NCBI GenBank assembly: GCA_937927235.1
Contig: CALBCM010000005.1
Location: forward strand, 1-17,310
DNA: 17,310 nucleotides
From: an uncultured Johnsonella sp.
Lineage (GTDB): Bacteria > Bacillota > Clostridia > Lachnospirales > Lachnospiraceae
Reading direction: 5' to 3'
Positions 14,737 through 17,310 of the stretch are shown here, piece by piece. The notes beneath the pieces are model-generated. The model did no database searches. It saw only the letters and a list, made by a program, of their open reading frames with translations, and was not told the DNA's origin. Numbering within the stretch: position 1 is the first letter of the stretch; every line of letters starts with the position of its first letter. The position numbers and the translations under genes were made by a program.

Positions 14737-15615
14737 TTATTCAATATTTTGTATCTGTTCTCTAAGCTTCTCAATATCTGTCTTAAGCTCCACCGCAGTT
14801 TCGGATATAGCCACATCTGGAGTTTTTGATAATATTGTATTTGCCTCCCGGTTCATCTCCTGTGCTATAAAATCCAGCTTTCTTCCAACTGCGCCGCCAA
14901 AGGCAAGTTCTTTTGACACAGCCTCAACGTGACTTTTAAGCCTTACTATTTCCTCATCAATGCAGACCTTATCAGCATATATCGCAGTTTCAGTTAAAAT
15001 CCTGCTCTCGTCATAGATTTTGGAATTAATAAGCTCCTCTATTTTTGACTTAAGAGTTTTTTTATAGTTGTCTACAGCCTCCGGAGACTTTTCCTGAATA
15101 ATACTGATATTCTTTTTAATATTTTTAAGCTTGACCAGCATATCCTCTTTAAGCCTTTCTCCCTCAATTTTCCTCGCTTCGGCAAACTCGGCACAGCCCC
15201 TGTTAATTACTGAAAACAACAGGGGCTTAAGCCTGTCAAGGTCAGCCTCAGCTTCCCGCATGCTTACAACCTCCGGAAAATTTAAAAGAATCGAAGCCTT
15301 AATATCATTTTCAACTCCGAATTCTTCTTCAATCCTGCGTGCATATTCTAAATACTGAGCCGCCATATTTTTATTGTAGTTAAGAAGGAGCTCATTCATG
15401 TCATAAGGCTCATAGGCAATAAAAAGGTCTACCTTGCCCCTTTGAATATATTTTCTTACCTCATTTCTAATCTGAGCCTCAAAAGCATTGAACCTTTTAG
15501 GCATTTTTATATTTAAATCAAGATACCTGTGATTTACAGATTTTATTTCTACCGATATATGGCACAGCTTATTACTTTCCTGTATTCTGCCAAAGCCTGT
15601 CATACTGCTTATCAA
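14737..15615 (-). CDS. yicC: YicC/YloC family endoribonuclease, TTG start
   Basis: The 292-residue product matches the YicC family from end to end. The N-terminus reads MISSMTGFGR, then VEIKSVNHRYLDLNIKMP. The C-terminal DUF1732 part reads GRKLDFIAQEMNREANTILSK and ends VELKTDIEKLREQIQNIE. YicC proteins are reported to be endoribonucleases acting in RNA turnover; substrates in Firmicutes are unclear. The start is taken as TTG 15615, because GAGG lies 8 bases upstream and the family normally begins M-I-x-S-M-T-G. The in-frame ATG at 15603 would be 20 bases from that site. The gene leads into gmk, the usual order. The 226 bases upstream hold an inverted repeat but no convincing promoter. Confidence 0.94.
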   Translation of the reverse strand: MISSMTGFGRIQESNKLCHISVEIKSVNHRYLDLNIKMPKRFNAFEAQIRNEVRKYIQRGKVDLFIAYEPYDMNELLLNYNKNMAAQYLEYARRIEEEFGVENDIKASILLNFPEVVSMREAEADLDRLKPLLFSVINRGCAEFAEARKIEGERLKEDMLVKLKNIKKNISIIQEKSPEAVDNYKKTLKSKIEELINSKIYDESRILTETAIYADKVCIDEEIVRLKSHVEAVSKELAFGGAVGRKLDFIAQEMNREANTILSKTPDVAISETAVELKTDIEKLREQIQNIE

Positions 15616-15841
15616 GTTTTTATCCTCATTCCGTTTAGCTTATCTAAATCACTCGTTCTACAGCGAAATAAAGCGGGAAATTGCAGTCTGCTTTATTTAT
15701 AATCTGATTTGCCTTGTTTTTAATCTATTTTATTGACAATGCCTCCTGCTTGCTTATGAGCCAAAGTCCGCTGTATAATTTTTGCTTCTAAAAATAATTC
15801 GTTTCGCCAACTGTAAAGGTGAAAAAATCCGGAATATTTAA
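15616..15841. other. Intergenic region before yicC with a 9-base inverted repeat
   Basis: No gene is supported here. A perfect 9-base inverted repeat (15666-15674 and 15690-15698, AAATAAAGC and GCTTTATTT) with a 15-base loop could form a hairpin in the yicC leader; it lacks a T run and so is not a standard terminator. A TATAAA (minus strand, just above the repeat) could be a -10 box, but no good -35 lies 17 bases behind it. A GGAGG near 15750 leads to no open frame. Confidence 0.45.
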
Positions 15842-16399
15842 TTACTGTATGTCACTTATCAAGCTGTTAAACTCCGACCTTTCCAGTTCATCAGAGCTTA
15901 AAGAGTATGCATAAGAGCCTACAGTCCAGACTGCAAGTCTGGGATCCTTTTCGTCATCACCCTTAAAAGTTACCTTTACCTCGCCTACATTAGCATCTCC
16001 TACATTGGTATATTCAGTATGATCTCCGCTTACATCGCCGCCGGTTTCGCTGTTGTTAATACCCTTTCTGATAACAATCTTATGGTTATCTTTAGTATAG
16101 ACGACCTCTATCATCTCCTTCGGAATCACCTGCAGCTCCATCTTGTCATAGCCTTCAATCTTTTCAGGCAGCTTAAGCTCAAGACCTGCCAAAGCTTCAG
16201 CTTCTTCGATATTTTTACAGGTGACAAAGGGATTCGACTGTGAGGTACCTGCTCCGGCAACACCCCCGGAGCCCTGTGCGGCACTCTTACTATTTGCTGA
16301 ATTTGAGCCTGCGCATGAAGCTGAAATTAAAGTAAAGGCAGCTATACAAGCTAATAAAGCTGTAGAAATTAAAATATTTCTAGATTTATTTTTTATCAT
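15842..16399 (-). CDS. Predicted secreted lipoprotein, DUF4367-like
   Basis: The 185-residue product starts with a lysine-rich n-region, a hydrophobic core and LISASC, with the candidate lipid-modified cysteine at C29; serine at -3 is unusual for a lipobox, so anchoring is likely but not certain. A low-complexity linker rich in S, A and G (about 30-55) follows. The remaining domain (56-185) includes GYDKMELQVIPKEMIEVVY and ends with LAVWTVGSYAYSLSSDELERSEFNSLISDI. That ending resembles DUF4367-type extracellular domains found in Clostridia. The function is unknown. It starts 28 bases after the dehydrogenase stop, with only a weak AAGGAA well upstream. No strong terminator follows the stop. 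Confidence 0.72.
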   Translation of the reverse strand: MIKNKSRNILISTALLACIAAFTLISASCAGSNSANSKSAAQGSGGVAGAGTSQSNPFVTCKNIEEAEALAGLELKLPEKIEGYDKMELQVIPKEMIEVVYTKDNHKIVIRKGINNSETGGDVSGDHTEYTNVGDANVGEVKVTFKGDDEKDPRLAVWTVGSYAYSLSSDELERSEFNSLISDIQ

Positions 16400-16427
16400 A
16401 ATATTAAATGTAATTCCTTATCTTAAA

Positions 16428-17279
16428 TTAAATTGCAGCCTTATAAATATTATACATATCTTCGTAATTTAACATCATAAATGCCCCTATATTTCTCTTT
16501 TTGCCGAAGGAGCAGTTTTCACTGAGCGCCACCAGCTCTTCCTCGCTCGGTGCCCTGCCCATCAGCTCCGTAAGACTTATCGGCATACCTATCCTCTTAA
16601 AGAATTCCTCACTCTTTACGATTGCCAGTTCGCAGGCTTTCTCATCTGAAGCCTCCTCTACCCTGTATACGTTGCGTGCAAGCTGTGCAAACCTTGCGAT
16701 ATTATTCCTGCACACATACCTCGCCCAGCTTCCCCAGATGGCAGTAAGGGTTGCGCCATGTGTATAATCATAAATAGCCGACAATGCCATGCCTATCTGG
16801 TGACATGCCCAATCTCCGTCCTTAGGCAGATCTCCTCTGCTTCCAAGTCCGGTAATGCCTATATGAGAAATGCTGCCCGACCACATTATTTCGCTCATGG
16901 CTTCATAATTGCTGCTGTCATTTACCCCGATTTCACCGTACTTTATTATATTTCTAAACAGTCCTTCCGCTATCTCGTCAGTCAGGTGGTTGCCGATTAT
17001 TGAAGCAAAATATCTTTCTGAGGTATGCATAAATATGTCTGCAACTCCCGCACTGATCTGATATTTAGGTAGGCTGTAGGTCAGTTCAGGATTCATCAGG
17101 GCAAATCTGCACCTGTTAAAATCGCCGTTCACTCCTCTTTTGCTGTGCGGAGTTATCTCATCATTTGTAATCACCGCCGAGTCGCTGGTTTCAGAGCCTG
17201 CGGCACTGATCGTAATAATAGCTGCATGCGGAAGTGATTTTACAGGCTTTTTAAGCCGTAAGTCAAAAATCGAATAAAC
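16428..17279 (-). pseudogene. Iron-containing alcohol dehydrogenase (BdhA-like), 5' part missing or frame broken
   Basis: The open frame encodes the C-terminal two thirds of a group III iron-dependent alcohol dehydrogenase of the butanol dehydrogenase type. The four metal ligands are visible, numbered from codon 17174: D46 and H50 in GVADIFMHTSERYF, H125 in DWACHQIG, and H139 in DYTHGATL. Similarity continues upstream of 17174 through ITISAAGSETSDSAVITNDE and FDLRLKKPVKSLP, so the GTG at 17174 is not the true start. A TAA at 17280-17282 interrupts this frame about where family members continue into the N-terminal NAD(P)-binding domain, and no other frame in the last 30 bases continues it recognisably. 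The gene is therefore 5'-truncated or frameshifted; a single sequencing error or an N-terminus beyond the window cannot be excluded. It resembles enzymes that reduce aldehydes during fermentation. Confidence 0.65.
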
Positions 17280-17310
17280 TTATAAAAATAAAATAGAGCA
17301 TCGCATTGAC

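Noticed and set aside
16428..17174. Intact dehydrogenase starting at GTG 17174
   Set aside because: The family motif AAGSE lies upstream in the same frame, so this codon is internal and the apparent start is an artefact of the broken 5' part.
1..17310. CRISPR array, insertion sequence, prophage or toxin-antitoxin pair
   Set aside because: No regularly spaced repeats, transposase motifs, integrase motifs or attachment repeats were seen, and no mazEF-like pair follows alr.

Overview
This window looks like core chromosome from a low-GC Gram-positive anaerobe of the Clostridia, most likely Lachnospiraceae. The grounds are the sequence character of YebC, RimO, omega and the 105-residue unknown protein, an isoleucine T-box, AGGAGG-type ribosome binding sites, and the sporulation-associated YtfI/YtfJ pair. 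The genus cannot be told from the sequence alone. All 16 genes lie on the minus strand, so biological order runs from high to low coordinates. I found no tRNA, rRNA, insertion sequence, prophage, CRISPR array or defence cassette.

Layout, read 5' to 3' on the minus strand. At the right edge is the catalytic half of an iron-dependent alcohol dehydrogenase whose reading frame is broken near its 5' side (17279-16428). A predicted lipoprotein follows (16399-15842), then a 226-base gap. yicC and gmk come next. A promoter behind gmk opens a tight seven-gene run: rpoZ, rimO, pgsA, a shortened cinA, a 105-residue unknown, ytfI (DUF2953) and ytfJ (GerW family). rex follows with its own consensus promoter, then a hairpin terminator, then nnrD and alr. 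Next come a DUF21/CBS-domain membrane protein that overlaps a MATE transporter gene, and yebC with a terminator. Last is ileS, cut by the left edge, which has a perfect promoter and a long T-box leader.

How the genes fit together. The rpoZ run mixes transcription (omega), ribosome modification (RimO), phospholipid synthesis (PgsA) and pyridine-nucleotide salvage (CinA/PncC). rex, nnrD, cinA and the dehydrogenase all touch NAD(H): sensing, repair, recycling and use. alr supplies D-alanine for the cell wall. ileS is predicted to answer to uncharged tRNA-Ile through its leader.

Four starts differ from the longest open frame. rex (9228), ytfJ (9782) and rpoZ (13965) are moved downstream on the basis of Shine-Dalgarno placement and family length. 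yicC appears to start at TTG (15615). The observations most worth following up are: the ileS T-box leader with no visible T-box or UGGN element; the -35 box of the ileS promoter embedded in the upstream terminator; CinA and Nnr both reduced to their C-terminal enzymes; an inverted repeat over the rex -10 box; and the interrupted dehydrogenase. I see no wholly new multi-gene system here.
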